Below are positions 13,040 to 24,469 of a stretch of DNA of 64,000 nt, in pieces. Every line of letters begins with the position of its first letter. Within the stretch, counting starts at the first letter, position 1. Position numbers and translations under genes: made by a program. Source of the stretch: Cepaea nemoralis (lineage: Eukaryota; Mollusca; Gastropoda; Stylommatophora; Helicidae). Under the pieces are notes generated by a model. That model searched no databases. It worked only from the letters and a program-made list of their open reading frames with translations, and was not told where the DNA came from. Where the stretch lies: the NCBI GenBank assembly GCA_014155875.1, contig JACEFZ010013531.1:1-64000 (forward strand). The letters run 5' to 3'.

Positions 13040-13567
13040 TTCACTGTATGTGTGTGAACGAGAGAGTGGGTGAGAGAGTGAGTGAGAAAGAGTGTGAATG
13101 GAAGAATTAGTATGAGACAGAGAGAGTGAGAGAGTATGCATGCGCGTGTGCCTGAGTGAGTGTAAAAGTGAGTAAGTGTGTGGACGTATGTGTGAGAGAT
13201 TGAGTGAGAGAATGCGTGAATCTGAGAGAGTGGGTGTGTTGTGTGTCTGCCGGTCTGTGTGATAAAGTGAGAAAGTGAGTGAGTGAGTGAGTGTGAGTTA
13301 GAGAGTCAGTGAGAGAGTGAGTGAGTGAGTGAGTGAGTAAGGGAGCGTGAGTGAGTGAGAGAGTATTTGTGAGTATGCGTTTATGTGCGCGAGTGAGTGA
13401 GTGTGAGAGCGAGTGAGTGTGTAAGAGAGAGAGAGAGAGAGTGGGTGAGTGAGAGAGTGCATGAGAAAGTGAATGAGTGACAGTGAGTTAGTGTGTGTGT
13501 CTGTTTGCGTGTCTGTGTGTGCGAATAAGAGAGTGATTTAGTGTGATTTAGAATGTGAACGAGTGAG

Positions 13568-13636
<69 letters not shown>

Positions 13637-13808
13637 ATGAGTGAGTATAAGTGGGAGGGTGGGTGAGAGGGAATATGTGAGTAAGTGTTGGCAAATGTGA
13701 GAGCGAGTGAGTATAAGCATGAGAGAGAGAGAGAAATAGTGAGTGGGAGAGAGGGAGAGAATGGGACAATGAGAGGGTTAGTGTGCCAGTGTGCGTGAAA
13801 GAAAATTA

Positions 13809-13878
<70 letters not shown>

Positions 13879-13912
13879 ACACACACACACACACAGAGAG
13901 TTGAATTGCTTC
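13040..13912. repeat. Purine-rich GTGA/GAGA low-complexity block
   Basis: The + strand is dominated by GTGAGTGAGAGAG words, then two long (GA)n tracts (about 13571-13638 and 13809-13876), ending in (CA)n and GAGAG. Leu/Ser-rich minus-strand open frames are artefacts of this composition. Confidence 0.92.
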
Positions 13913-14049
13913 ACTAATATTTACGCTACACAATGTATATGTACAATGTTTTCTCCACCTCTTACAATTTTTGCGAGAATACTCACGACAATCATCAGTA
14001 TCTCAACTGTGTGTAAAGTGTGGGAGTTTGTTCTTATTAGTTTCAGTGA

Positions 14050-15432
14050 TCATGTATGTGTGTAGATGTGAGGATGTGTATGTGAGGGATGTGTGTGGGG
14101 GTTGTGGGGAATGTATGTGTGGAGGGTTTGTATGTGGGGGATGTGTATGGGTTGATGGGTGATGTGTGGATGGGTGAAGGGATGTGTAGTCGGTGGGGGA
14201 TGTATGTGTGTGTGAGGGATGTGTGTGGGTGTGTGTGTGTGTGTGGGGGGGGGGTATTTGTGAGGATTATTTGAAGTATGTGGGTGTTGGTGGGTTGGGG
14301 GGGGGGTATGGGTAGGGAATGTGTATTTGGGTGGGTGCATGGGTGTGTAGGAGATTGTGTGGGTTGGCGGATGGGTGTGTAATGGGTGTGGGGGATGAGT
14401 GTGGGGGGAGGGTTTCTGTGAATGGGACATGTCTGTGTGGGTGTGAGTGTGTGAGTGTGGATAGGGTTAGTGTGAGTGGGTGGAGGATGTATGTGTGGGT
14501 GGTGAGGATGTTTGTAGGTGGGGGATGTGTGGGTGGGTGGGTAGATGTGTGAGTGGGTGAGAGATGTGTGGGCGGGGATGAGTATGTGGAATGCATGTGG
14601 GGGATGTGTGTGTGGGGATGTGTTTATGGGTGGAGTTTTGTTTGGGAGGGGAGATGTGTGAGAGGTGGGGGAGGTGTGGGATGTGCAGGTGGATGATGGA
14701 TGTATGTGAGGATGGGGAATGTGTAATGGGCTGGGTGGTTAGGGTGTGCGTGGGTTGGAGGGTAGATGAGAGATGCATGTGTTGATAGGCGGGTGGGTGA
14801 TGTGTGGGTGTGAGTGGTTGATGGCTGAGTACGTGAGTGGGAGGATGTGTGTGAGAGATGAGTGTATGGCTGGAGGATGTATGTGTATGTGGGAAGATGT
14901 GTGTGAGCGCGGACGTGTGTGGGTAGGTTATATGTGGGTGGTGGGGTGTGTGTGGGTGGGAGGTGTGTGGGCAGGTGTGATTATGGGTGGGGGATATGTG
15001 TGGGCAGGTGGGGAGATGTGTTTGTGGGTGGGGATGTGTGTATAGGTGGGGGACGTGTAGTTGAGAGGTGGCGGAAATTGGGTGGGTGAGTGGCTGTGGG
15101 TTGGCTGATGTGTATGCGGGTGGGTGGGGAAAGTTATGAGGGTGCGGGATTTGTGGGTTGACGGGGGTATGTGTGTGTGGTATTGTGATGTGTTTTTTGC
15201 TGGGTGGTTGCGGGTGTGTGGGTGGGTGTTGGAGAATATGTTGGTGGGTGTGTGCGTGTCGGTTATGGGATGCGTGGAGGGTGTATGTGTGTATGGGTGG
15301 AGGCATGTATGTTTGCCTGAGTCTGTGTGAGTGCATGGAGGTATGTGTGGGTGTGGTGGGTGAGATGTGTGGGTGGCTGAGGGATGTGTGGGTGGCTGCG
15401 GGGTGTGAGGGTGGATGGGGGATGTGTCTCAC
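14050..15432 (+). repeat. G-rich GTGTGGGTG/GGGGATGTG minisatellite-like block
   Basis: About 1.4 kb of degenerate GATGTGTGTGGGTGGG-type words. The + strand is G-rich and nearly free of C; the minus strand is CA/CCCA-rich. GGGG and GGG runs recur every 10-15 bases, so G-quadruplex folding of the + strand is plausible. The 360-residue His/Pro/Thr-rich minus-strand frame results from this composition. Confidence 0.9.
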
Positions 15433-15588
15433 AACATTGCAATATGCACTGTTTATGTTTACAACTTTTGTTTGACAATGTTTCCCCCCCCCCCCCCCCA
15501 TGTGAATGTACCATGCGTAATATGCATTGTTTATGTTTACAAAATCCATTTGAAAATGTTTTTTTTTTCCTATGTAAATGTAACATGC
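15433..15588. repeat. Two-copy direct repeat with a poly-C run
   Basis: Two copies of a roughly 75-85 bp unit: AATATGCA(C/T)TGTTTATGTTTACAA..., TTTGA(C/A)AATGTTT, a homopolymer, then ATGT(G/A)AATGTA(C/A)CATGC. In copy 1 the homopolymer is C15 (15484-15499); in copy 2 it is T-rich. Confidence 0.75.
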
Positions 15589-15703
15589 ACATTTGATGAA
15601 TGAAAGATGAGTGATCGAAAGGGCCGAATGTAAGACGGGCCTGCGTGCCCAATTTGTTACCCTTTTTAAATAAAGTTCGTTCGTTCGTTCGTTCGTTCTT
15701 CAA
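15589..15703 (+). mobile_element. SINE-A copy 2, (GTTC)n tail
   Basis: Carries the SINE-A 3' core: GATGAATGAAAGATGAGTG, AAGACGGGCCTGCGTGCCCA and CCCTTTTTAAATAAAGTTCG, then GTTCGTTCGTTC instead of the ATT tail found at 1.2 and 34.9 kb. The GGGC/GCCC words can pair as a short hairpin. The AATAAAG just before the tail resembles a polyadenylation hexamer. The 5' part is absent or not recognisable. Confidence 0.7.
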
Positions 15704-16318
15704 ACACACATACATACACACACACACTCACAAACATGCACACGCAAATACACACATATACCCACGTACATACACGCACATACACACATCCACACCCATA
15801 CACACATAGTTACACGCATGTACACGCATAACACACGAATACACACTCCCTCGCATACACTGCATGCATGCACACATACACACTCTCAAACATATACACA
15901 TACTTATACGAACATTCACACACATAAACACATACACACATACACACGCACATACTCAAATACAAACGCACATACATATACACACACATGTACGCACACA
16001 TAAATACACATAAAAACATACACACACACACAAACAAGAACACACACATACACATATGTACACACGCATACAAACATATACGCACATACACACCCATACA
16101 CACATACATCCTTTCACACACATATAGACATGCATACACATACACCCACATACACAAATATGCACACACACACGCACACACACACACACGCACACACACA
16201 CACACATAGATACACATACACACACCTACTCACCCACCCATACACATACTCACACATACACGCTGCCTCGCATAATCACTAAAACTAATATGAATAAACT
16301 TCCACACTTTACACACGC
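15704..16318. repeat. CA/CATA-rich low-complexity block
   Basis: CACACATACACGCACAT words fill about 600 bp, with (CA)n purest near 16165-16208. Cys/Val/Met-rich minus-strand frames are artefacts. Confidence 0.92.
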
Positions 16319-16365
16319 ATTCACTGACGACTATCGTGAGCATCCTCACAAGAACATTCAAATTT

Positions 16366-16384
16366 GGGGGGGGGGGGGGGGGGG
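16366..16384 (+). repeat. G19 homopolymer
   Basis: Nineteen consecutive G bases; the length is unreliable in most sequencing data. Confidence 0.9.
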
Positions 16385-16499
16385 ACTGGAAAACATGGAA
16401 AAAAATTGAAAATGGTGAATGAAAATATGTTATAAATTGTGTAACGTTTTAAAAAAAAAAAGTGGTGCAATTCAGTAAGATAATTCATGGAATTGACAT

Positions 16500-17215
16500 A
16501 CACATGATGAAGTAAGCAGTGTTTAATCATCAAGTGATGTGTCGGCATGCACTACCACGTTGGAAAGAATCATCAAGAAATGTGTCACCATGCACTACTA
16601 CGCTGAGAGGTATAATCAATAAATGTGTCACCATGCACTACCTGGCTGAGAAATATCATCAAGAGATGTGTCAACATGTACTATCACGATGAGAATTATC
16701 ATCTAGAGACGTGTCACCATGCACTACTACGTTGAGAAGAATCATCAAGAGATGTGTCACCATGCAATACCACGCTGTGAGAATCGTCAAGAGATATTAG
16801 ACCATTTACTATTAAACTGAAAAGAATAACAGAAAGAGTTGCTACTATCTACTTCCAAAATGAGAAGAATCATGAAGTGATATTTCATCATCTAATCCAA
16901 ACTTAGAAAAATAACCTAGAAATGTCGCTTTGAAAAAAAGTCGCTTAAAAGTCGAGAGGGTCGACTTCATTGCACCGGGTTGTTATCCCATATGGCTCAG
17001 TCTCTTTCCGCAGCGCGGAAAGCGTCGCACAAAGCACGAGCTCCATAGCTCCAGAGACGACCCTCAGGAGTCTCCGATGTGTCACGATCTACTTCCAAAA
17101 TGAGAATAGCCATCTAGATATGTGTCACTATCGACTACCAAGTTGAGAATAATCATCTCATCAAGAGATGTGTCACTATCGGCTAGCAAGCTGAGAATAT
17201 TCACCACCAGAAATA
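16500..17215. repeat. Degenerate ~43-bp satellite
   Basis: About a dozen diverged units of the form AATCATCAAGAGATGTGTCACCATGCACTAC(T/C)ACG(C/T)TGAGAAG. Spacing between successive GTGTCACCATG words is close to 43 bp where the units are well kept. Units decay toward the right. A non-satellite, GC-richer stretch interrupts the array at about 16925-17075. Confidence 0.85.
16925..17078. other. Hairpin-rich insert inside the 43-bp satellite
   Basis: A GC-richer stretch unlike the flanking satellite. Four short perfect hairpins follow each other: GTCGA-GAGGG-TCGAC, CTTTCCGC-AGC-GCGGAAAG, GAGCT-CCAT-AGCTC and GAGAC-(11 nt)-GTCTC. I recognise no known RNA family in it. It could be a fragment of a structured RNA or of a transposon end. 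Confidence 0.5.
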
Positions 17216-18830
17216 CCACCATGTACTAGCAATCTGTCATTTATTACCTGCTATCGATATCTTTGCCCGCCACTGTGATTTTGTTTCAAAATTGCTCAGT
17301 CTTCTCCTATCGATGACAGCATAAGATTATTAACATTATGACGAACGCCGTGGCACATAACAAACACCAAACTTATCTACGTAAGAACCACACCTACTAT
17401 TTTTCGTTTTGGGTAGATATGCAGTTTGATAGTTCCAGATTCGAGTGAAGAATGGACTTCTATGTGCACATTGGCCTTCCTAGTTTTCGCCATCATCCTG
17501 GAAGGCTATGGGTTCTATTCACTACCAATGTTTAAGGATGTATTCATCCTCATGTTCTTTATTTATAAAATTCCACGAGGCAGTTCGATTGAGGTCCGCC
17601 TATGAATCATAGGGGGATGCCACGCGTATAAATCACATCGCCCTTGGAATATATAGTAATTCTTCACATTTCAGTATTAAGGATCTGTAGACCGTAAACT
17701 TTAATCTCAATACATACAAAAACATGCACACATAACGAAAACATTGTTAAATAAACACACGTTTAGAAAAGATGCCCACGCGCATAAAGAGACACTCTAA
17801 ACATCGACGGTGTCAATATTATGGTAAAATGTTTCGGCATGTTTGTTTGAATACATTTGAAGCTGAGCTTACTTTCCATGTTGCAAACCTCCAGCATGAG
17901 AATGGATTTGGAAGTAGTAACAGCGGCATTCCGTTGGCTAGAGGAGACCACTGCAACACACATTGCATTGATTAGGAACTCAAGGAGTATGCTTAATAAG
18001 GTGGAGAAATGAATGTTTCGCGTGAAATGGCTATCCTCGCTTAAGAGATCACAGATTGTAAGAATTGTATGGGTTATTTTTTTGGCATGGCCATGCTGGA
18101 GCAGAGAATGCACCTCTTGGTGGTAGATTACCTATGGACAAGGGAGAGGTGGTTGAGCACCTATCGGACCAGGCGAGGGAACAGATTGAGAACGCGTATG
18201 TGTAAAGAATGATATTGCAGAGGTTCTGGATGAATCTCAAAAAGGAGAGGGAAGAGCAGAAGAGCTTTCAATCAGATAGCGGTGGAAACGATTTGTAGAG
18301 TGACTCTTCACTGGCTGTTGATCGAGGGGATGGAACGCATATGGGAATGTCCTGAGTGCAGCGGAGTCGATTCTTAGCCCAAATCAAATCAACCCAACTC
18401 CATATTGCAAATCGTGTATGTAATACTGGTATCGCAACCATAGGTGTGATTTCAATGTTGCAGACGTGTATGTAACACACATATCACAATAATGGATGTG
18501 ATTCCATTGTTACAAAACTAATCACTATATGGTTACAATCATTGTATGATACCGATCCTGCAAGCCGACGTCGTTGCATTCGGTGCTGACCCATAGTTCT
18601 CAGTTTCTTCAAGTTTGTTCATATGAAGGACAAATGTTGTGGTATATAATGCTGTGTTATGTCGAAGGACATCGCTGCACAATGGTCATTCACGTGCATC
18701 CTCAGAAGTCCGACGTAGCAGTCGTCCCAAAGTTTATCTGCTCACACACAGAGCAAAGCAAGCCGTGGAGATGTCAACAAGTTGGCTGCTGTTTTCTTTA
18801 AATATATTCAGACTGACTTCTAGTCAATAC
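17216..18830. other. Unassigned intergenic DNA
   Basis: About 1.6 kb of mixed composition with no recognisable gene. Short open frames (for example around 18120-18210 on +) show no family motif. A direct repetition of CGTGTATGTAA(T/C)AC...ATCGCAA near 18410-18490 is the only local structure I noticed. Confidence 0.55.
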
Positions 18831-18831
18831 A

Positions 18832-19046
18832 TTTTTGAGTATTTTAGTTGCATGTCCTTCACAGGACGTAGCAGTCAACCTCCAGCATTTTGGCTGTTCG
18901 TGATTCCTGGGCAAGTTTTACGTTCAGTAGTTTGCCATTGCTTTCTGAACGACTGGCACCTATACCTTTTTCGAAAAAAAACCCAGCACCGCTGTGTTTT
19001 GAACCCGTGTATACGGGATTAAGAAGCGTGTCTGTAACTCCTTCTA
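18832..19046 (-). mobile_element. tRNA-type SINE (SINE-T copy 1)
   Basis: Homologous to five other copies in the window. Read on the minus strand, the tRNA-like head is at the right, decayed here. The body has AGCAATGGCAAACTACTGAACG and GCTGGAGGTTGACTGCTACGTCCTG, and the 3' end has AAGGACATGCAACT. The clearest heads, at 49.1 and 56.1 kb, show A-box-like TGGC(G/A)AAGG and B-box-like GTTCGAAA sequences. Confidence 0.75.
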
Positions 19047-19360
19047 CACGTGACTTGTAAACTTCAACGCAGAAAGTAAATGTCTTATACTCGTATTCAC
19101 ATCACAAGAGAGTCGTCTCAATGATGTTCTTTGCGACCAACTTCACCGATCTAAACCTGGGAAAATCATAGACCTGTGGATACTGTCCATCCAGGGGACT
19201 CTTGGACCTCCTGAAAAACTAGCTCAATGTCTGTTGGCTTCTAATGGGTGTTATGGCTGTTGATTAGCTCTCAATCTGCAGACGTGACCACATTGTTTCA
19301 TTTAAGGCAGCCGACATGACTACATAACATGGGCTGTAAATAGTGGATAGTTTCTAGCTG

Positions 19361-19585
19361 TGTCACAGTGTGAACAGAGATTAACAAGCCAATGATCAAG
19401 TAAAAATGGTTTATTCTTTCATTGATGACAAAGGTTTCAGGTTGGACTCCACTCAGATCGAATACTCGGTCCCAACTGCCCATACCAACCCAATACGTCA
19501 CGATTGAGCATCCCCCACCCCTTTCAGTCTCAATGCTCAATCGTGCTGTATCTGTGTTTCCCACTAGATACCCAATACTGTTACA
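19361..19585 (-). repeat. Gypsy A 3' LTR
   Basis: 225 bp, identical to 28811-29035. It is bounded by TGT...ACA ends and, on the inside, by a polypurine tract (minus-strand ATGGGGAGG directly before TGTAACAG). The external flank GCTG (19357-19360) matches the base run after the other LTR. Confidence 0.95.
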
Positions 19586-21418
19586 CCTCCCCATGTTAAT
19601 TAAAGAATTTTCCTTTTAAAGGAAAAATCTTTACTCCAAATCCCCATACTCTATTCCCTCTTTGTCTTCTAATCTTCCCTAAATCAAGTTTGAGTAAATA
19701 AATTATCTTTTACTTTTCTCCCAGTGATATGGTCTGCTAATAACCTCCCCACATACCTCTTCGCCTTTTATTTATATAATACCACTGTTAATCCAACCAG
19801 TCCTTCTTTTCTTTTTATTTCTCCAACATTATATAGTCAACCACTACATAATTCTTCATTTCTGGTTCTTTCTGGTTTCCTGTATCAAATATACTTATCA
19901 TAAGAACAGCTCATAAATTTTTTTTTTATCGAAAATTTTGACCTTATACAATTTCTCATTATTTCAAACCCAGGACGTACAAAAACAATGTAGTTAGAAA
20001 AAGTAAAGAAGCGGTGCGCACCTAATAAAGAACATAAAGAATGAATACACGACATGACCACATGGACATACAGTAAATGTACATTTAAGACATTCACCCT
20101 TTACCTCCCTTGCCAATAAAAAAAATTTTGTAAAATAATTTTTTAAAACAGCTTATGAAATATATCATTGTTCGTTATAAAACAATTTGGCATAAGTTCT
20201 CATAAACCTTCATTTCATGTGTATTTCAGATTGACATTGTCAACCACAATTCTGTTCCACTTTCGTTACTTCACCTTTTACCATGAGCCCATGTTCATAT
20301 TTTATGAACGTCTTTAATATAATTAAAGCTGGTATTTCACAGCACCTATATCTTGCCCCCGTACATCCCATCATGCTATTTTATAAATACAGTGACGTGT
20401 GTGCAGGCCCTGGATACGTCTATCCATTCGTGCACATACGTTCACCAACTATAGTTTCCCACTAGTTGATGAGCTTAACTATTTACTCTTAAGTTTCCCC
20501 CTACCTTATATCAGTGGACAAATTAGTTTTTTATCAACTCTTTTCTGAACGAAAAAGCTTAAGCAAAACCTCATCCATCTTAAACTTAAAGTTACTTAAC
20601 TAACTTTATAACCATGTAACTCCATATATCAAACCATTCATATAATCGAAATAAAATGAACACAACCCCCAAATTAATCTGGAAAAAAAAAACATTAAAA
20701 TGACATAACATGCATGTTATCAAATCAGAATAAAATATTCTATTCTACCTATCACTATTGGACACTTTTACGGACCAATAGTTTTTTATCAACTCAAATG
20801 CTAAGAACACAATCACTCTACTCTAAATCAATTAATCAAACAATAACAATCATTTTTCAAGACCAAATTATGAAAACAAACTTATTATGAGGCATTATAA
20901 CTTAGGCTCAATAAAACAACCAAACAATAGCCCTCATTTTCCAGTAGCAACTCAAGCATAAAAACATTTCCTATATGACTCATAACTCATAAAACTTAGA
21001 CTTCATAAACACAGTTTTCAACACAATTTTAACTCTACGTACATTGGCCTACCAGCATTAAGCTCTCATACTAAGTAAAATAACGCATATCCAGTATTTA
21101 TATGACCGAGAAGACTAAACATTCCATCTGTATATCTGGTAACTACAGATCAATTATGAACATATCTGTTCTATCTACATAAACAAATCAGTAATCCACA
21201 ATTATCTATTTATTATCTCTTAACAGCACATAACATCCGGAATAAGCTCTTAAGTAAGCACTGTAAACCTATATCCAATATTAACTCAATGTAGTAGCCA
21301 TCCTCTACTTATCAACGAACTTGTGATCTGGCCTGCCTATCATTACTATAACCCCTATCTTTAAACACGGCATTTCTAACATCAATAAAAAAATACATTC
21401 ACCCATTGTACCAATATC
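19586..21418 (-). other. Gypsy A 3' noncoding region
   Basis: AT-rich, with no frame over 100 codons and no env-like sequence. The polypurine tract lies at its 3' end next to the LTR. At about 20391-20468 it contains an 80-bp stretch closely matching the gypsy B LTR (GTGACGTGTGTGCA..., CTGGATACGTCTATCCATTC, GTTTCCCACTAGTT). Confidence 0.75.
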
Positions 21419-22124
21419 TCAAGACCACTTTTTCCACTTCTTCAACAACTCCAAGTTTCTCTGAATAAGTGCTAACTCTACATCAATATCCTCTTCTTCG
21501 TACAACCTACTAGTTTCCTCCATACTACTACTTGACTCTGACTTTTCATCCATTTCTTCTTCTTCGTCTGTATGTCTCTCTTTAGCTGCCGCTAATCTCT
21601 TCCGTTCAACATCCCACCTAATTTGTCGATCACTCTTTCTTAAGGATCTTTCTAGTATAGGTATATCGTCTCCGCTTGTTGAACAATCTCTAATTCTCCT
21701 CTGTCTTTTCACTTCTTTATCTCTTTGACTGTCCATTCTTCTTTTCGTTGCTTGCCTAGTATTTTTAAATGGAGCACCTGTGTCTTCTTCCATACTATCA
21801 TAATGAGTTTCATTTGGCCCTTCTTCTTCCATTCTTTTCGGAATTGTCTGTTCTTGTTCTTCGTAACTTGGATTTGTTAGCAACTGATTTTGTTCTGGTT
21901 CTTTTCTAAGATCTGGGGTTACTGTAGCTTTTCTAAAATCTGGGGTTACTGTAGCCCCTCTAACAACTTGTTCATCCAAAAAATTCGCATCCGAACAATA
22001 ATTATTATTATAATTATTATTTTCTATCTCACCTTCATCTCTTCTTAAGTGTTCAACGTGTGCCCTTGCTATATGTGCTGTGATCTGGTTCTTTATAATA
22101 TACGATACATTACCTAGTTTTTCT
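21419..22124 (-). pseudogene. pol: Gypsy A pol C-terminal charged tail
   Basis: Continues pol beyond the insertion, in the same frame as the integrase part. It reads through HIARAHVEHLRRD into a highly charged region with KRQRRIRD, many Glu/Asp/Ser and a final LALIQRNLELLKKWKKW. Gypsy B has the homologous tail ending IALIEKNLKLLRKWRR. The function is unknown. The Lys/Arg stretch would suit nuclear import or DNA binding, which is inference. Confidence 0.8.
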
Positions 22125-22130
22125 AAAATG

Positions 22131-22748
22131 TTAGTTAGTTAGTTAGTTAGTCACAGTTCCAACTTCACAGCAATGGGTCGTCCCCATTATGCTCCGTTCC
22201 TGTGCCAGTGAATATCACACAAAATGCTCCCCACTGCCCAATGTGAAAAGTGGAAAAGACAGGAGTCTCGACAAACAACAGCCCGCACAGATACACTGTG
22301 CATAATGACACCGCCAGAATGTCAACACAATATACCCCCACGAAACACACAGTTCATTTCTGATGGAATCTGCAGTCATTTTCCCATCTAGATGTTTCCT
22401 AGATGTTCACCCACACAGTCCACGAAATACAGTTCATCGTCGATGGCAGTGGCAGTCAACCAGAAGCCAAGCAGCCACGCATTTCTGCATAAGGCAAAAA
22501 CCGGTCAACTCTGGGACATAGCCATCTGCCATCGCTCCGAACATGCAGTCACCTTCCAAAAAACCTCAGGCAGATTCAAAAGAATTTTACACGAAACTCA
22601 CAGCTCACAGTGTCGCACCACGCACTCACTCAGTAGCAGGGCGACGGAACCATCAAGCCTCCTTAGTCGCCTCTTACGACATGCGTGGTAGGCTACAGTA
22701 TTGCTATTCTTTGCTTCCCTTACGGGCCCCGGCAACACACGGGAGTTA
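22131..22748 (-). mobile_element. 618-bp (CTAA)n-tailed insertion in gypsy A integrase (element X)
   Basis: Present in A and absent from the matching place in gypsy B (about 37407). It is flanked by AAAATG (22125-22130 and 22749-22754). On the minus strand it starts CTCCCGTGTGTTGCCGGGGC, contains CATGTCGTAAGAGGCGACTAA, and ends in about five CTAA units. This tail type also ends SINE-T. There is no long frame of its own, so it is non-autonomous, probably moved by a LINE that recognises CTAA tails (inference). The GTCGTAAGAGGCGACTAA word recalls known arthropod and mollusc retroposons but I cannot name the family. Confidence 0.75.
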
Positions 22749-22754
22749 AAAATG

Positions 22755-24469
22755 TAATAACCTGGAATCCAACGAGCATCAAACTTAGAGTTTCTTCTAT
22801 GCTTTTTGTAATAAACTCTATCACCTACCTTAAACTCCTGTAATTTTGTATTTACATCTTTGTACTTTTTCTGTCTTTCCCTAGCTTTAATTATATTATT
22901 CCTTAACCTCACATGTGCTTTATGCATTTCTTGTATTATGGTCTCTTGAAAATCTTCACCCATATATTTCCGTCTAGGTTTTAATAAATTATCTATAGGT
23001 AATATTGGTTCTCTCCCGTGTATTAAATAAAATGGCGAAAAACCCGTGCTCTCATTTTGATTTGTACGAATAGCGCTAAGAGCAGGTCCCAAAAACAGAT
23101 CCCAATCTTTTTCATGTTCATCAATAATCTTTGCCACAATGTTGTATAACGTCCGATGTTGACGCTCGTTTTTCGCATTTGACGAAGGTCTATAAAATGA
23201 GGTCTTTATATGTCTTATGTTTAAATCTTTTAATAACTTTTCGAATTTTTTATTTACAAATTCTCTACCATTATCTGTAAGTATACTTTGTGGGCAACTA
23301 AACCTTGGTACGAACTCCTGTAAAAAAATATTAATGACAGTATCCGCGCTCTTATCTGGAATTGCATAAACCTCTGGCCAAAGACTGTAGATGTCTACTA
23401 TATGAATTAAATATACATTTCCTGACAATGTCCTGGGGTGTGGACCCGATATATCTAAACTAAACTTTTGCATTGGGAACTGAGGAATATCTGTATCTTG
23501 TAATGGAGACTTTATTGTTTTCATGTTCCTTAATCTGCACTTTTCACACGTATCTACATATTTGCATGCAGATTTAAACAAGTTTGGCCAATAATATTTA
23601 CTTGTAAGTGCTTTCACTAGTTTGTCTCTACCGAGATGTCCATTTTCATCGTGATATGCTTTTAAAAGTTCATTTTCTAAATGCCTTGGAATATATTTCC
23701 TTAGCTGTTCGTTCTTTTCATACATATAATATAACTGTCCATCCTCTTGTAAAAGCAAATAATTCCTTTTATATTTGTTATCTTCTGTTTCTCGTAATTT
23801 TTCCTTTATTTGTATGATTCTTGGGTCCAAATCCTGCTCTTCTTTCATATTGAATTGTGCCAACTGTAGGTCTTCTTCCCTATGTTCCGAGTCTTGATCC
23901 GATGGTAGACTATCAAATTCTTCCCCATTTATTATAGCAGAATCTAGAATATTTACTTGCCAATTCCGGTCGTCTATCTCTGGTTCAGCTGCCTCCTCTT
24001 CTGTATCTTCTGATGACTGTGGATATGGAATTCTAGACAATAAATCGGCGCATGTATTTATCCTACCTGGTATGAACTCAATTTTCGCGTCGTACCCCTG
24101 TAGATTCAATGCCCACGTCTGTATTTTCCTGTTCTGCACTGGAGCTTCTAGAAAAGACTTTAAAGGCATGTGGTCAGTTCTAATGACAAAATTTGCGTTA
24201 TGTAAGTAGTAATTTAGTTTCTGAAGAGCGTAATGAATCGCGTAAGCCTCCTTCTCGATAGTAGTCCATTTTTTTTTGTGATCTACTAAGTTTATGTGAC
24301 AAGAAGTAGATAGGCCTTTCATTTTTAACCCCTGGTATTCCAGATTCTTTTCCTTCATATGGTTGTACCAAACATGCTCCTACTGCATTGTCCGAAGCAT
24401 CTGTGTATAGTATCAACTGTTTGTTTAAGTCTGGATGCGTCAACGGTGGTACCAGTGTTAAGCTGTTTT
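22755..24469 (-). pseudogene. pol: Gypsy A pol, second part: RNase H and integrase
   Basis: After the frameshift near 24466, RNase H starts with LILYTDASDNAVGACLVQ. A second homopolymer shift (T8 near 24274) puts IEKEAYAIHYALQKLNYYL and VIRTDHMPLK in another frame. Integrase follows: a zinc-binding HHCC (HDENGHLGRDK ... CEKCR, about 23535-23660), DDE catalytic words SLDISGP, ILTDNGREF and NAKNERQHRTL, and a C-terminal GDRVYYKKHRRNSKFDARW domain. The frame then runs into a foreign 618-bp insertion. Tail-like residues past 22755 belong to that insertion. Confidence 0.9.

Noticed and set aside
14467..15549. 360-residue His/Pro/Thr-rich frame on the minus strand
   Set aside because: It is the complement of GTGTGGG low-complexity DNA and runs into unrelated flanking sequence.
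17763..18480. Possible small genes near 17.8-18.5 kb
   Set aside because: Short frames on both strands without family motifs, splice signals I trust, or homologous copies in the window.
19586..21418. env gene of gypsy A
   Set aside because: No frame over 100 codons on the element strand, no signal peptide or membrane segment.
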